Shown here: positions 42,967 to 51,453 of the stretch, in pieces
Position numbering within the stretch: position 1 is the stretch's first letter
How the letters are laid out: each line of letters opens with the position of its first letter
Origin: RUG563 sp045590215
Lineage (GTDB): Bacteria > Bacillota > Clostridia > Christensenellales > Aristaeellaceae
DNA length: 64,000 nucleotides
NCBI GenBank assembly: GCA_045590215.1
Contig: JAZNQO010000039.1
Span: forward strand, 7,275-71,274
Direction of reading: 5' to 3'
The notes under the pieces: model-generated
The model's input: only the letters and a program-made list of their open reading frames with translations
Databases searched by the model: none
What the model was told of the DNA's origin: nothing
Position numbers and translations under genes: made by a program

Positions 42967-43481
42967 ACGATCCCCTCCTCCCTCAAGATAATGCCAAGGG
43001 CGTTGCAGGCAGTTTTCATGCGTCTGGAGACGGTGGCCACGCTGATGTGCAGCGTCTGCGCCACCTCCGACATGGTTAATTCCTGATAGAAATAGAGCAG
43101 AATGATTTCCCGGTGTTTCCGGGGCAAACGCCAGATGGCGTCGGAAAGTGCTACGGTTTGCACATCTTCCGGCGGTGCAGGGGGTTCCTTGATATCCTCC
43201 GGCTGCAAAGAGCGGTTTATGTTTTTGAACCATGCGCTTTTGTTGAAATCCCGGCAGGTGTTGATGAGAATGCGGCAAAGCCACGTTTTTTCTGTGCATT
43301 CCCCCCGGAATTGCCCCATGGCCTTATAGGCCTTGATAAAGGTTTCCTGCACGGCATCTTCTGCCAGTGTGCGGTCTTTCAGGTACATATAGCTGATATG
43401 AAGCAGGCTTCTTTGGTGTTCTTCCACCAAACGGGTGAAGGCCTGTGCATAGCCGTTGTCCGGATCCTTGACAACTTCCAT
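42948..43481 (-). CDS. ECF-type RNA polymerase sigma factor
   Basis: The protein has 177 residues. Region 2 (SYMYLKDRTLAEDAVQETFIKAYKAMGQF) and region 4 (LPRKHREIILLYFYQELTMSEVAQTLHISVATVSRRM) are complete. I chose the ATG at 43481, eleven bases after AAGGAGG; the GTG four codons earlier overlaps that ribosome site. The next gene overlaps by 19 bases and encodes a membrane protein that probably holds the sigma factor inactive until an external signal. Target promoters are unknown. Confidence 0.92.
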   Translation of the reverse strand: MEVVKDPDNGYAQAFTRLVEEHQRSLLHISYMYLKDRTLAEDAVQETFIKAYKAMGQFRGECTEKTWLCRILINTCRDFNKSAWFKNINRSLQPEDIKEPPAPPEDVQTVALSDAIWRLPRKHREIILLYFYQELTMSEVAQTLHISVATVSRRMKTACNALGIILREEGIVWTKSM

Positions 43482-43556
43482 CAGCGTTTTCACCTCCTTC
43501 CATATCTATTGACGAAACAGCAATGGATTTTTTTGCATCTTTTGAAAAATTTTCAT

Positions 43557-43593
43557 AAAAAAATCGGCCTTCCGTCGGGAAAGCCGATTATTT
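43557..43593 (-). terminator. Terminator of the SGNH hydrolase gene side
   Basis: On the minus strand AATCGGCTTTCCCGACGGAAGGCCGATT folds to a strong stem and is followed by a T-run. It lies 13 bases beyond the hydrolase stop. Confidence 0.85.
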
Positions 43594-43605
43594 GGGTATA
43601 TTTTC

Positions 43606-44790
43606 TTATTTGGTGGGGTCTACATAGGCCAGATCCAGCAGGGTGAAGTTCTTTGCTTCGTCGCCTTCGGCCATTTTCAGCTCAATCTTATGGGTTTCCT
43701 GGGGAGAGCCGATGCCGATGATTTCGGTAACGGGATTGCCCCAAGCGGAAGAACTGTTGCCGTTGAGGGTCATTTTCAGCACGCCATCCACCCATACCTG
43801 CATTTTGCCGGTGCCTGCATTATTCTCCTGCCGGAAGACGATGAACAGCGGCCCGCCCGTCACTTCCAGCACCATGGGCTCGGTCTGGGTGAAAGCGGTG
43901 TGCTTCCAGCCCCGGATGTAGGTATAGCAGGGGGTAATGGAGGCCGGGAAGCTACCTTCTAAGAGAATCTGCGGAGAATCCCGACGGATATTCACCAGCT
44001 TTTCACAGAAATTGCCGATAACGGGCGTTTCCGGCATGGTGTAGGGAACCGCTTCCGTCTTTGCGGCCTGATCGAAATAATGGCCGATCATCCGGGCGAT
44101 GAAGTCGTGGCCTTCGGTGGTGGGGTGGGCATAATCCTTGGAATAATCAGAAAAGCTCATTCTGCCGGCGGTGAATTCCGGCTGTAGGGCGTCCTTGACG
44201 CTGATCATGCCAAGGTCATAATAGGAGCCGATCTTGCTCATATGGGGCTGGCAGGAATAGCCGGTATTGAGCAGGGTGAAAATCAGGATAACAGCCGGAG
44301 CCGTTTCACTTTGCAAAAGCCTGCGCACAAGGCTTTCATACACCATCTGGCTTTGCTTGTCGTTGGAATCGTTGACGGCAAATTCAATGAACACCACATC
44401 CGGCGTTTTGGAAAGCACATCCTGCTCCAGGCGCACAATGCCCAGCTTGGACGGTGTGCCGGAAATGCCGGCGTTGACGAAATGCACCTTTTCGGGATCA
44501 GATGCGAATTTTTCGGTGAAAAGGTTAGCGGATTTTGCGGCGTAGCAATGGGTTTTCTGGGGCACGGCGGAAGCACCTTCTGTAATGGAGCCGCCAAGAT
44601 ACACCAGCGTCACATCTTCGCCGTTTTTGGCCTTTTCGATAGCCTTGTGCAAACGCTCCGTATTGCCGATGGAAAGCAGGCTCCGCTGCACCATTTCATC
44701 GGTAAAGAGGGAAGCGTCAGCCATAGCGGCAGGCAGAGCAATCCCCAGCAGCATGCTGCCGGCCAGCAAAAGAGAAAAGAGTTTTTTCAT
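43606..44790 (-). CDS. Secreted SGNH/GDSL-family hydrolase (esterase)
   Basis: The protein has 394 residues. The start at 44790 (AAGGAGG eight bases upstream) gives the signal peptide MKKLFSLLLAGSMLLG...AMA. SGNH blocks are LVYLGGSITEG (serine nucleophile), FVNAGISGTPS (glycine), FIEFAVNDSND (asparagine) and the late AHPTTEGHDFIA (catalytic DxxH-like, here HPTTEGH). A C-terminal beta-sandwich of ~130 residues may bind carbohydrate. Enzymes of this type remove acetyl or feruloyl groups from plant polysaccharides, which suits the GH and PL genes nearby, though the substrate is unproven. Confidence 0.85.
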   Translation of the reverse strand: MKKLFSLLLAGSMLLGIALPAAMADASLFTDEMVQRSLLSIGNTERLHKAIEKAKNGEDVTLVYLGGSITEGASAVPQKTHCYAAKSANLFTEKFASDPEKVHFVNAGISGTPSKLGIVRLEQDVLSKTPDVVFIEFAVNDSNDKQSQMVYESLVRRLLQSETAPAVILIFTLLNTGYSCQPHMSKIGSYYDLGMISVKDALQPEFTAGRMSFSDYSKDYAHPTTEGHDFIARMIGHYFDQAAKTEAVPYTMPETPVIGNFCEKLVNIRRDSPQILLEGSFPASITPCYTYIRGWKHTAFTQTEPMVLEVTGGPLFIVFRQENNAGTGKMQVWVDGVLKMTLNGNSSSAWGNPVTEIIGIGSPQETHKIELKMAEGDEAKNFTLLDLAYVDPTK

Positions 44791-44810
44791 GGGGAACCTC
44801 CTTTTTCGTT

Positions 44811-44842
44811 GAAAAACCGCCCTGCAGCATAACAGGGCGGAA
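44811..44842 (-). terminator. Terminator of the EAL protein gene
   Basis: On the minus strand CCGCCCTG and CAGGGCGG pair around TTATGCTG, followed by TTTTT. Confidence 0.88.
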
Positions 44843-44863
44843 TTGTGTGAACGCTGATCTGTT

Positions 44864-46954
44864 TTACTCCGCAGGAACAGCAGAACCATAGGCCTTGACG
44901 GGATTGCCCTGTTCATCAAACTCCGTGGTATACCGAACCCGGAACGGCACACGATCCATCGTCAGGGGAATGACAATTTCCGCCTGTGCCAGCCCTGCAT
45001 CAATGCTGCGCATCAGCATGCGGTATTTGTCCGCTGCTTCCGGGGGAATGACGCCGCATTCGATGGCAGATTCGGGGTAGTTATGCAGAAGCTCCGGCAG
45101 GCCCAAATCACGCATACAGCGGAAGCAGGGAGCCATCTGCTTGGTTTTTATGTCATATTCCCAATAATAGACGTTGATCTGCTCGCTGGCCGCACGGAAC
45201 AGCTTTTCCCGGCGGGCGATATCGCACATGCTATTTTTCTCATTGGTGATATTCCGGGTGAGGATATAGAACATCACATTATCGGAGCTATGGGCAATCA
45301 TCCGCATGGATACACGCATGCAGATGGGCTTATGATACAGGGGCGTTTCGCTCCATGTTTCACATTCCTGCTCGGTATCCGTTTCGATGGCCTTATGTGC
45401 TGTTTCGATGAACAGTTTTTTGTTTTCCTCATCCATATGGTCAAAGGGCTGCCATTTGAGCACGTCCTCTTCGGTGAGGTTTTCGCCCAGCTCCCGGATG
45501 AACTTTTTATTGACACGCACAAGGTCAACCCGCCCATTGCGGTATTCCATCACGGCGGCACCGCCGGCGTAATTGTTGAAAATCAGGGTTTCAAGGCTCA
45601 TGGGGTTCCAGAACTGGGCAGTGTTCAGGTTTTCGATGAACTGCATGGGGGCCTTGATTTCCCCGGTGGACTGCCGCTTCAGCAGTTCGATGAAATCCTT
45701 TTCGGGAATGGGACGGGAATAGAGGAAGCCCTGAACATAGCTACAGCCGATGGAGGCAAGGAAGTCTGCCTGTTCTTTATGCTCCACGCCCTCACCGATG
45801 ATGGGCAGCCCCAGCCATTTGGCCATGCGCACAAGCCCCGTCAGAATCACGGCACCGTTATTTTTGCTGCTTCCTTCATCGGAAAGCAGGCGCATATCCA
45901 GCTTCAGCGTGTCCAGATCCAGGTTTTTCAGCATGTTCAGGGAAGAATAGCCGCTGCCGAAATCGTCCATTTCGATATTGAAGCCCAGCTTGTGCATTTT
46001 TTCGATGAACTGGGTCAATTTTTCGATGCCGTCGATGATGGCGGATTCGGTAATTTCCACCCGCAGCCATTCCACGGGCACATCGTATTTTTGCCGGATG
46101 GCTTCCATTTGTTCGGGCATATCGGGATAGAGGATATCCAGACGGCTCACGTTTACGGAAATGGGTACCATATTCATCTTTTCGTCAAGCATTCGCCGGA
46201 TGAGGGCACAGGTTTTTTCAAAGACGAACAAATCCAGCTTCACAATGAAATTATTCTTTTCCAGTACGGGAATGAACACCGCCGGGGAAATGAGGCCTTT
46301 TTTGGGATGCTGCCAGCGAACCAACGCTTCCGCACCCACCAATTGACCGTTGGTGTGGTTATACTGGGGCTGATAATAGACGATGAAATGCTCTTCTTCC
46401 AGAGCCTTGCCCATGTTATTGATGATTTCCTGTTCCAGAAGGAGCTGGGTGCGCATGGAGGTGTTATAGTAGATATAGCGTTTATTCAGCGATTCTTTCA
46501 CAAAGGAGCAGGCAAGCAGAGCCCTTGCAATCATGCCGTCGGGGCGGATATCCGCCCGGTTGGTCACATAAATGCCGATGTGGCAGATCACTTCAAAATC
46601 GGGTGCGCAGTTTTCAATGACGTTGGTAAACTGATCCAGTTTTTCGTTCAGATTGATTTGATCCAAAGGAAGGAAAAGGCAGAAATGATCTGAATGGGTA
46701 CGGGTGGCCAGACAATCTTCACCGCCGATTTTTTTGATCTGTTTGGCCACGAAAATCAAAAGGTCATCCCCACCGTTGGAACCGAATAAATCGTTGATGA
46801 CCTTAAAACGAAGAATATTGAAACAGAGCATGGCATATCGTCCGTTCTCCATGCCCTTGGCGTCTACATCTGCATACAAGGCCACTGCTTTTTGGAAAGC
46901 AGTATAGGAAAGCAGCCCGGTTAAGCTGTCTAACTCCGTTTGTCCTTTGTACAT
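44864..46954 (-). CDS. GGDEF-EAL-PAS protein, probable c-di-GMP phosphodiesterase
   Basis: The protein has 696 residues. The start at 46954 follows GGGAGG by nine bases. The GGDEF domain (residues 1-160) is degenerate: the signature position reads HSDHF, so cyclase activity is unlikely. The EAL domain (~170-430) keeps every residue usually needed: GAEALVRW, VSVNVSRLD, EITESAI, MDDFGSGYSS, LKLDM, GEGVEHKEQ and VQGFLYSRP. The C-terminal ~250 residues contain PAS-like sensor segments. It should degrade cyclic di-GMP in response to a bound signal, possibly with GTP at the dead GGDEF site as modulator. No membrane segment is visible. Confidence 0.88.
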   Translation of the reverse strand: MYKGQTELDSLTGLLSYTAFQKAVALYADVDAKGMENGRYAMLCFNILRFKVINDLFGSNGGDDLLIFVAKQIKKIGGEDCLATRTHSDHFCLFLPLDQINLNEKLDQFTNVIENCAPDFEVICHIGIYVTNRADIRPDGMIARALLACSFVKESLNKRYIYYNTSMRTQLLLEQEIINNMGKALEEEHFIVYYQPQYNHTNGQLVGAEALVRWQHPKKGLISPAVFIPVLEKNNFIVKLDLFVFEKTCALIRRMLDEKMNMVPISVNVSRLDILYPDMPEQMEAIRQKYDVPVEWLRVEITESAIIDGIEKLTQFIEKMHKLGFNIEMDDFGSGYSSLNMLKNLDLDTLKLDMRLLSDEGSSKNNGAVILTGLVRMAKWLGLPIIGEGVEHKEQADFLASIGCSYVQGFLYSRPIPEKDFIELLKRQSTGEIKAPMQFIENLNTAQFWNPMSLETLIFNNYAGGAAVMEYRNGRVDLVRVNKKFIRELGENLTEEDVLKWQPFDHMDEENKKLFIETAHKAIETDTEQECETWSETPLYHKPICMRVSMRMIAHSSDNVMFYILTRNITNEKNSMCDIARREKLFRAASEQINVYYWEYDIKTKQMAPCFRCMRDLGLPELLHNYPESAIECGVIPPEAADKYRMLMRSIDAGLAQAEIVIPLTMDRVPFRVRYTTEFDEQGNPVKAYGSAVPAE

Positions 46955-47028
46955 GCTTTGCATCCTCCCTTTTTGCACGAAATAATATCAAACGAAAATT
47001 GCAATCGTTTTCATTATTGTGCAATTTT

Positions 47029-47057
47029 ATTATACACCCGGTTTTTTGTCATTGCAA
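47029..47057 (-). promoter_or_regulatory. Promoter of the EAL protein gene
   Basis: On the minus strand TTGCAA (47057-47052), 17 bases, TATAAT (47034-47029). The 75-base leader contains GCAATTTTCGTTTG. Confidence 0.75.
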
Positions 47058-47115
47058 GGGTGCAAGCTGTGAAATGTGGCAGAAATTAGACCAAAATTGC
47101 AAAAAGAAGTGAAAG

Positions 47116-47156
47116 AAATGGTTATTTAAGCACGCTTTGTGATTAAATAACCATTT
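47116..47156. repeat. Long perfect inverted repeat downstream of rimO
   Basis: AAATGGTTATTTAA (47116-47129) and TTAAATAACCATTT (47143-47156) pair perfectly over 14 bp with a 13-base loop. It is AT-rich and has no clear T-run, so it may be a weak terminator for rimO (minus) or a binding or REP-like site. Confidence 0.7.
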
Positions 47157-47198
47157 AATTTAATTTAAGAGGCGATGAAACGTTTTGAGACGTTCTGC

Positions 47199-48524
47199 TC
47201 ATTTTGTGGTGGCTTTTGCCGTCAGGTCATACACATCGGCGGCGATGATTTCCGCCTGCAGGAAGGTGCCGGGCGTCAGTTCCTCATTGCAAAGCAGCAT
47301 GATTTCTCCATCGGCATCCGGGGCTTCCCAGTGGGAACGGGCGGTGTAGGTGCCCCCCTGCCAGCCTGTAACCAGCAGCTTTTCTTTTTGCCCGATGCGC
47401 AGTTCGTTGCGCTCTTTGCTGATGCGGGCTTGCAGCGTCATGAGCTTTTCCAGCCGTTCTTCCTTGATTTCTTCCGGCAGCTGGCCGGGCATATCAAAGG
47501 CCGGGGTATCGTCTTCCGGGGAGAAGGTGAAGGCTCCCATGCGGTCAAACTGCATTTCTTCCGTGAAATCCATCAGCTGCCTGAAGTCATCCTCCGTTTC
47601 GCCAGGGAAGCCCACGATGAAGGTGGTGCGCAGGCAAAAGCCCCTTTCCCGTGCACCGCGGAGCATTTTTCTTGTGTGCTCCATGGTGCCCCGGCGGTTC
47701 ATGGCTTTCAAAAGGCTGGGGGAAGCATGCTGCAGGGGCAGATCCAGATATTTGCAGATGTTTTGGTATTTCGCCATCACATCCAGCGTTTTTTCGTCCA
47801 GCTCATCGGGGTACATATACAGGGCGCGCAGCCATTCCACCCCTTCCACCTTGGCGGCGGCTTCCAGCAGGGAAGCCAGGCTGTCGTTTGTGTCAATGCC
47901 GTAGCGGGTGGTGTCCTGCGCAATGAGGATATGCTCCTTCACGCCCTGCTTTGAAAGCTGCTGCATTTCCTGCAGGATGGCTTCCCGGCTTCTGGAGCGG
48001 TATTTGCCCCGGATCAGCGGAATGGCGCAATATGCGCAGCGGTTATCGCAGCCGTCGCCTGTTTTAATGTATGCGGAATAGGGAGGCGTGGTAAGGATGC
48101 GGCCGCACTCAAGGAAAGAAAGGCTTTCTTTTGTATTGGCGTATTTTTTGCCGCCCAGTGCTTTTTCCAGCGCATCTATCAGCGTGTTGTACTGGTTTAC
48201 GCCCAGCATTACGTCGATTTCCGGCATTTCTTCCAATAAATCCGCTCCGTAGCGTTGGGTGAGGCAGCCGGTGACGCACAGCACCTTGCACTTGCCCGTC
48301 TGCTTGAAGGCCGCCATTTCCAGGATGGTATCAATGGCTTCCTCCTTGGCCGGGGCGATAAAGCCGCAGGTGTTCACAATCAGGATATCCGCCAATACAG
48401 GCTCGTCCGTCAGCTGGCAGCCGGCCTTTGTCAGCATGCCCAGCATCTGTTCCGAGTCCACCCGGTTTTTCACACAGCCAAGGCTGACCATGCCAACCGT
48501 CATTCCCTGCAGCCCTTGCGCCAT
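47199..48524 (-). CDS. rimO: Ribosomal protein S12 methylthiotransferase RimO
   Basis: This 441-residue radical SAM enzyme adds a methylthio group to an aspartate of ribosomal protein S12. The N-terminal UPF0004 domain begins MVSLGCVKNRVDSEQML with the first cysteine of the auxiliary cluster; VNTCGFI and CVTGCLTQRYG give the others. The radical SAM motif is CDNRCAYCAIP. The C-terminal TRAM domain is present. AAGGAAG is about eight bases before the ATG. MiaB is the close alternative, but MVSLGCVKN and GVNQYN favour RimO. Confidence 0.92.
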   Translation of the reverse strand: MAQGLQGMTVGMVSLGCVKNRVDSEQMLGMLTKAGCQLTDEPVLADILIVNTCGFIAPAKEEAIDTILEMAAFKQTGKCKVLCVTGCLTQRYGADLLEEMPEIDVMLGVNQYNTLIDALEKALGGKKYANTKESLSFLECGRILTTPPYSAYIKTGDGCDNRCAYCAIPLIRGKYRSRSREAILQEMQQLSKQGVKEHILIAQDTTRYGIDTNDSLASLLEAAAKVEGVEWLRALYMYPDELDEKTLDVMAKYQNICKYLDLPLQHASPSLLKAMNRRGTMEHTRKMLRGARERGFCLRTTFIVGFPGETEDDFRQLMDFTEEMQFDRMGAFTFSPEDDTPAFDMPGQLPEEIKEERLEKLMTLQARISKERNELRIGQKEKLLVTGWQGGTYTARSHWEAPDADGEIMLLCNEELTPGTFLQAEIIAADVYDLTAKATTK

Positions 48525-48644
48525 AAAAGCACTTCCTTTGCATTCATTGTTTTTCCTATTTTATCATAAGAAACCCTTTTTCCACAAGCCCCGAAAAGAA
48601 GGGGGCGTAACAGGGAAAATATTCACAGAACAGATGGAATCATC

Positions 48645-48673
48645 TTGCAAGTCCGTTTTATTTCTGATATGAT
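48645..48673 (+). promoter_or_regulatory. Promoter of the OadB-like gene
   Basis: TTGCAA (48645-48650), 17 bases, TATGAT (48668-48673), with GAGGAGG before the ATG at 48709. Confidence 0.7.
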
Positions 48674-48708
48674 ACAATATGTATGATTTTTGAGGAGGTT
48701 TTCTTGTT

Positions 48709-49812
48709 ATGGCTGATTTGATTCAAAGCCTGTTTGGCAACTTCAGCGATTTCAGGTGGCAGATGGCGGTCATGTGGGTGATCGGTGCTGTGTTGATTTA
48801 TCTGGCCATCAAAAAAGATATGGAGCCCAGCCTGCTGCTCCCCATGGGCTTTGGTGCAATTTTAGTGAACCTGCCCAATTCCGGTGCCATTGAAACGCTG
48901 GAAACGCTGTTCAACGCCGGCATTGATAACGAATTATTCCCCCTGCTTCTGTTCATTGGTATCGGTGCTATGATTGACTTTGGCCCGGTGCTGAATAACC
49001 CCAAGCTTATGCTCTTTGGTGCGGCGGCCCAGTTCGGCATTTTCTTTACGCTGATGCTGGCCAGCATCTTTGGCTTCTCGCCCAATGACGCCGCTTCCAT
49101 CGCCGTGATCGGTGCTGCTGACGGCCCCACTTCCATCGTGGTGGCCAATGCCCTGAAGAGCGATTATCTGGGTGCCATCATGGTGGCCGCCTATTCTTAC
49201 ATGGCATTGGTGCCCATTGTGCAGCCCCCGGTGATCAAATTGCTCACCACCAAGAAGGAACGGCTTATCCGTATGCCTTACGAGCAGAAAACCGTCACCA
49301 AAACCACCAGGATTCTGTTCCCCATCATCGTCACCATGTTGGTGGGTCTCATTGCCCCCGGTGCTGTGGCTCTGATTGGCTTCCTGATGTTTGGCAACCT
49401 TTTGCGTGAATGCGGCGTGCTGAACTCTCTTTCCGAAACGGCGCAGAAGGTGCTGGCGAATCTCATTACCCTCTTCCTTGGCCTCACCATTGCTTTCCGG
49501 ATGCAGTGGTATCAGTTCCTGTCCGCAGATACGCTGTTGATTATGGCTCTTGGCTTGGTTGCGTTCATTGTGGATACTGCCGGCGGTGTATTGTTTGCCA
49601 AGGTTTTGAACATCTTCAGCAAAAACAAGATGAACCCCATGATCGGTGCCTGCGGCATCAGTGCTTTCCCCATGTCGAGCCGTGTGGTGCATAAGATGGG
49701 CCTCAAGGAAGATCCCCAGAACTTCCTTTTGATGCACACGGTTGGTGTCAATGTTTCCGGCCAGATTGCTTCCGTTATCGCCGGCGGCTTGATCCTCAGC
49801 TTCTTCCTGTAA
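48709..49812 (+). CDS. Sodium-translocating decarboxylase beta subunit (OadB/GcdB/MmdB-like)
   Basis: This 367-residue membrane protein has about 9-10 helices. OadB-type subunits decarboxylate biotin-bound carboxylate and pump sodium outward. The key block is AVIGAADGPTSIVVANALKS, containing the aspartate used for sodium and proton coupling. The end CGISAFPMSSRVVHKMG is also typical. A gamma-like subunit follows after 22 bases. The alpha and biotin carrier subunits are not in the window, so the substrate (oxaloacetate, methylmalonyl-CoA or glutaconyl-CoA) is open. Confidence 0.93.
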   Translation: MADLIQSLFGNFSDFRWQMAVMWVIGAVLIYLAIKKDMEPSLLLPMGFGAILVNLPNSGAIETLETLFNAGIDNELFPLLLFIGIGAMIDFGPVLNNPKLMLFGAAAQFGIFFTLMLASIFGFSPNDAASIAVIGAADGPTSIVVANALKSDYLGAIMVAAYSYMALVPIVQPPVIKLLTTKKERLIRMPYEQKTVTKTTRILFPIIVTMLVGLIAPGAVALIGFLMFGNLLRECGVLNSLSETAQKVLANLITLFLGLTIAFRMQWYQFLSADTLLIMALGLVAFIVDTAGGVLFAKVLNIFSKNKMNPMIGACGISAFPMSSRVVHKMGLKEDPQNFLLMHTVGVNVSGQIASVIAGGLILSFFL

Positions 49813-49834
49813 GCGGTGCAAGGAGGTAATAGAA

Positions 49835-50152
49835 ATGAAAATGCAGAAAATTTGGGCTCTGATGCTGGCTTTGATGCTGTTTATGATGCCCGGCCTTGCG
49901 CTGGCGGAAGATGTTTCCGTGGGCATCATTGGCGGTGCGGACGGCCCCACGTCCATTATCGTTGCGGAACCGGCGGAAGAAACCACTGATGCCGAAGCCG
50001 CCCCCGAAAAGGAAGCCCCCCTCACCATGATGGAATCCCTTGGCTATATGGCCAAAGGGCTGGTGGGCATCTTTGTGGTGACGGGCATGATTATCTTGGT
50101 GCTGGTCGTCTTGGAAAAGGCCACCAAGGACAAAAAGAACACGGAAGAATAA
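49835..50152 (+). CDS. OadG-like gamma subunit carrying an OadB-type ADGPTSI motif
   Basis: The protein has 105 residues. A signal peptide-like start (MKMQKIWALMLALMLFMMPGLALA) is followed by VGIIGGADGPTSIIVA, then an acidic linker rich in E and A, then one membrane helix (GLVGIFVVTGMIILVLVVLEKA) as in OadG. The GADGPTS block is the same motif that OadB uses for sodium coupling (GAADGPTS). Its presence in a small gamma-like protein is unexpected and suggests either partial duplication of OadB or a shared fold element. Encoded directly behind oadB with AAGGAGG. Confidence 0.75.
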   Translation: MKMQKIWALMLALMLFMMPGLALAEDVSVGIIGGADGPTSIIVAEPAEETTDAEAAPEKEAPLTMMESLGYMAKGLVGIFVVTGMIILVLVVLEKATKDKKNTEE

Positions 50153-50168
50153 TTGCAGACGTTATTTC

Positions 50169-50204
50169 AAAACAGCTGTCTTTCAAAGGGCAGCTGTTTT
50201 TGTT
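50169..50204 (+). terminator. Rho-independent terminator after the OadG-like gene
   Basis: AAAACAGCTG and CAGCTGTTTTT pair around TCTTTCAAAGGG. It lies intact just outside cassette element 4. Confidence 0.88.
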
Positions 50205-50221
50205 AAGAAAAAACAGCTTTG

Positions 50222-50400
50222 TGCTGGCGGGAGGATTCTTAAGGAACCATTTATCCAACAACAAACAAACGGGCATCCGACATTCGGATGCTCGTTTGCC
50301 TATGTGGTACCCAAACGCAATGCACCGGAACGGTGCGTATAATTGCGCCCTCCTAAGAGGGAGAAAAGCTGCTTTGGTTTGCTCAACAAATTGGAATTTA
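50222..50400 (-). repeat. Cassette 3' module, copy 4
   Basis: Hairpin A (50266-50298) pairs CAAACGGGCATCCG with CGGATGCTCGTTTG, one G-T pair. Hairpin B (50316-50347) is the cleanest of the four: CGCAATGCACCG pairs with CGGTGC and ATTGCG, leaving GTATA unpaired. The inner repeat AAATTGGAATTTA (50388-50400) directly abuts the cargo stop codon. Confidence 0.85.
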
Positions 50401-51300
50401 TCAATTACATGACAAAACAAATTTTTTTACCAGATTAGTATATTTTTGAGGATGTTCGAACCACGATAAATGTGCACTATTAGCAAGTACATTAGTTGTG
50501 CCATTTGGAGCATATTTGTCAAACCACTCCTGTTCAAACTTTCCACAGGTGATGTCATATTCGCCCACAATCAAAAGTTGAGGCTTGCATATATCTGCAA
50601 GAAAAGGCAGATAATTAAAATAAAAGTCTTCTGATTCATAGATTTTCTTTCTGAAGATAATGTGCTTTTCCCAGCAATCGTTTGACACTTTAGGCACAGG
50701 AATATACTTGTTTTTATAATCTCGGTATCTACTCAATTCAATAACATGACAGTAATCCTCAAGTTTTTCATCCCACTCAATGCTCATGGCCCTGTCAAAA
50801 GCATCCTGTGGAGAAATATCTTTTTCAAATATCTTACTAACAAGTTCTATCTGTTCCGTAACATTATTTTGTTCAAAATAAGGTAAGGTTGCCTCGGCAA
50901 TTGCTCTTGCAGTATGCAGTGCACTCCATAATGGACAATCATATATTACGGCATCAATCCTATCAGGATAATTGTGTGCATATAAAAGTGCGAGCATTCC
51001 ACCAAAAGAGTGTCCAAGAGGAATCCAAGTTTTAATGTTAAGTGCAACTCGCATTTGCTCTATCATGTTGACATGATAATTTACATCTGTTTTTTGTTCT
51101 TTAGGAATGGCCTCCGAACGAAATACACCATATTGGTCAAAACTGATGATGTGAAAATGCTCTCCCAACATTTGTGCTTGATAAGTATAGGTTAAACAAC
51201 TTTCACCTGGCCCACCATGCAAATATAACAAAGTAGGATTATTCCCCACACCATATTCTTCATAATATATCATTTTGCCACAAATATTTACATAAGCCAT
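50401..51300 (-). CDS. Alpha/beta hydrolase (proline iminopeptidase-like), cassette cargo
   Basis: The product has 299 residues. The ATG at 51300 lies eight bases after GAGGTGG; a GTG four codons upstream overlaps that site. Marks are YLHGGPGESCLTY (oxyanion HGGPG), LGHSFGGMLALLYAH (serine nucleophile GHSFGG), IVGEYDITCG (acid) and SAHLSWFEHP (catalytic histidine). HGGPG plus GxSxGG is typical of prolyl aminopeptidase-like enzymes; peptide or antibiotic-ester substrates are possible. The gene is AT-rich and its 3' end touches the cassette module. Confidence 0.85.
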   Translation of the reverse strand: MAYVNICGKMIYYEEYGVGNNPTLLYLHGGPGESCLTYTYQAQMLGEHFHIISFDQYGVFRSEAIPKEQKTDVNYHVNMIEQMRVALNIKTWIPLGHSFGGMLALLYAHNYPDRIDAVIYDCPLWSALHTARAIAEATLPYFEQNNVTEQIELVSKIFEKDISPQDAFDRAMSIEWDEKLEDYCHVIELSRYRDYKNKYIPVPKVSNDCWEKHIIFRKKIYESEDFYFNYLPFLADICKPQLLIVGEYDITCGKFEQEWFDKYAPNGTTNVLANSAHLSWFEHPQKYTNLVKKFVLSCN

Positions 51301-51320
51301 AATATAAACCACCTCGTCGT

Positions 51321-51453
51321 CAAATTCTTATTTGTCGCTTTCATTCTATCACGCAGAACAAGAAACAGCAAGCCTGGACGGGCTTGCTGTTTCTGTATTT
51401 CTTTGGTGCAAAGGGAAGGATAACTCCTTCCTTTTCATCCTTCTCGCTGCCGG
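51321..51453 (-). promoter_or_regulatory. Cassette 5' module, copy 4: hairpin plus promoter
   Basis: Minus strand: TTGCTG, 17 bases, TAGAAT (51343-51348); hairpin AAACAGCAAGCC/GGCTTGCTGTTT at 51363-51392; inner repeat CAAATTCTTATTTG on the plus strand (51321-51334). Confidence 0.7.
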
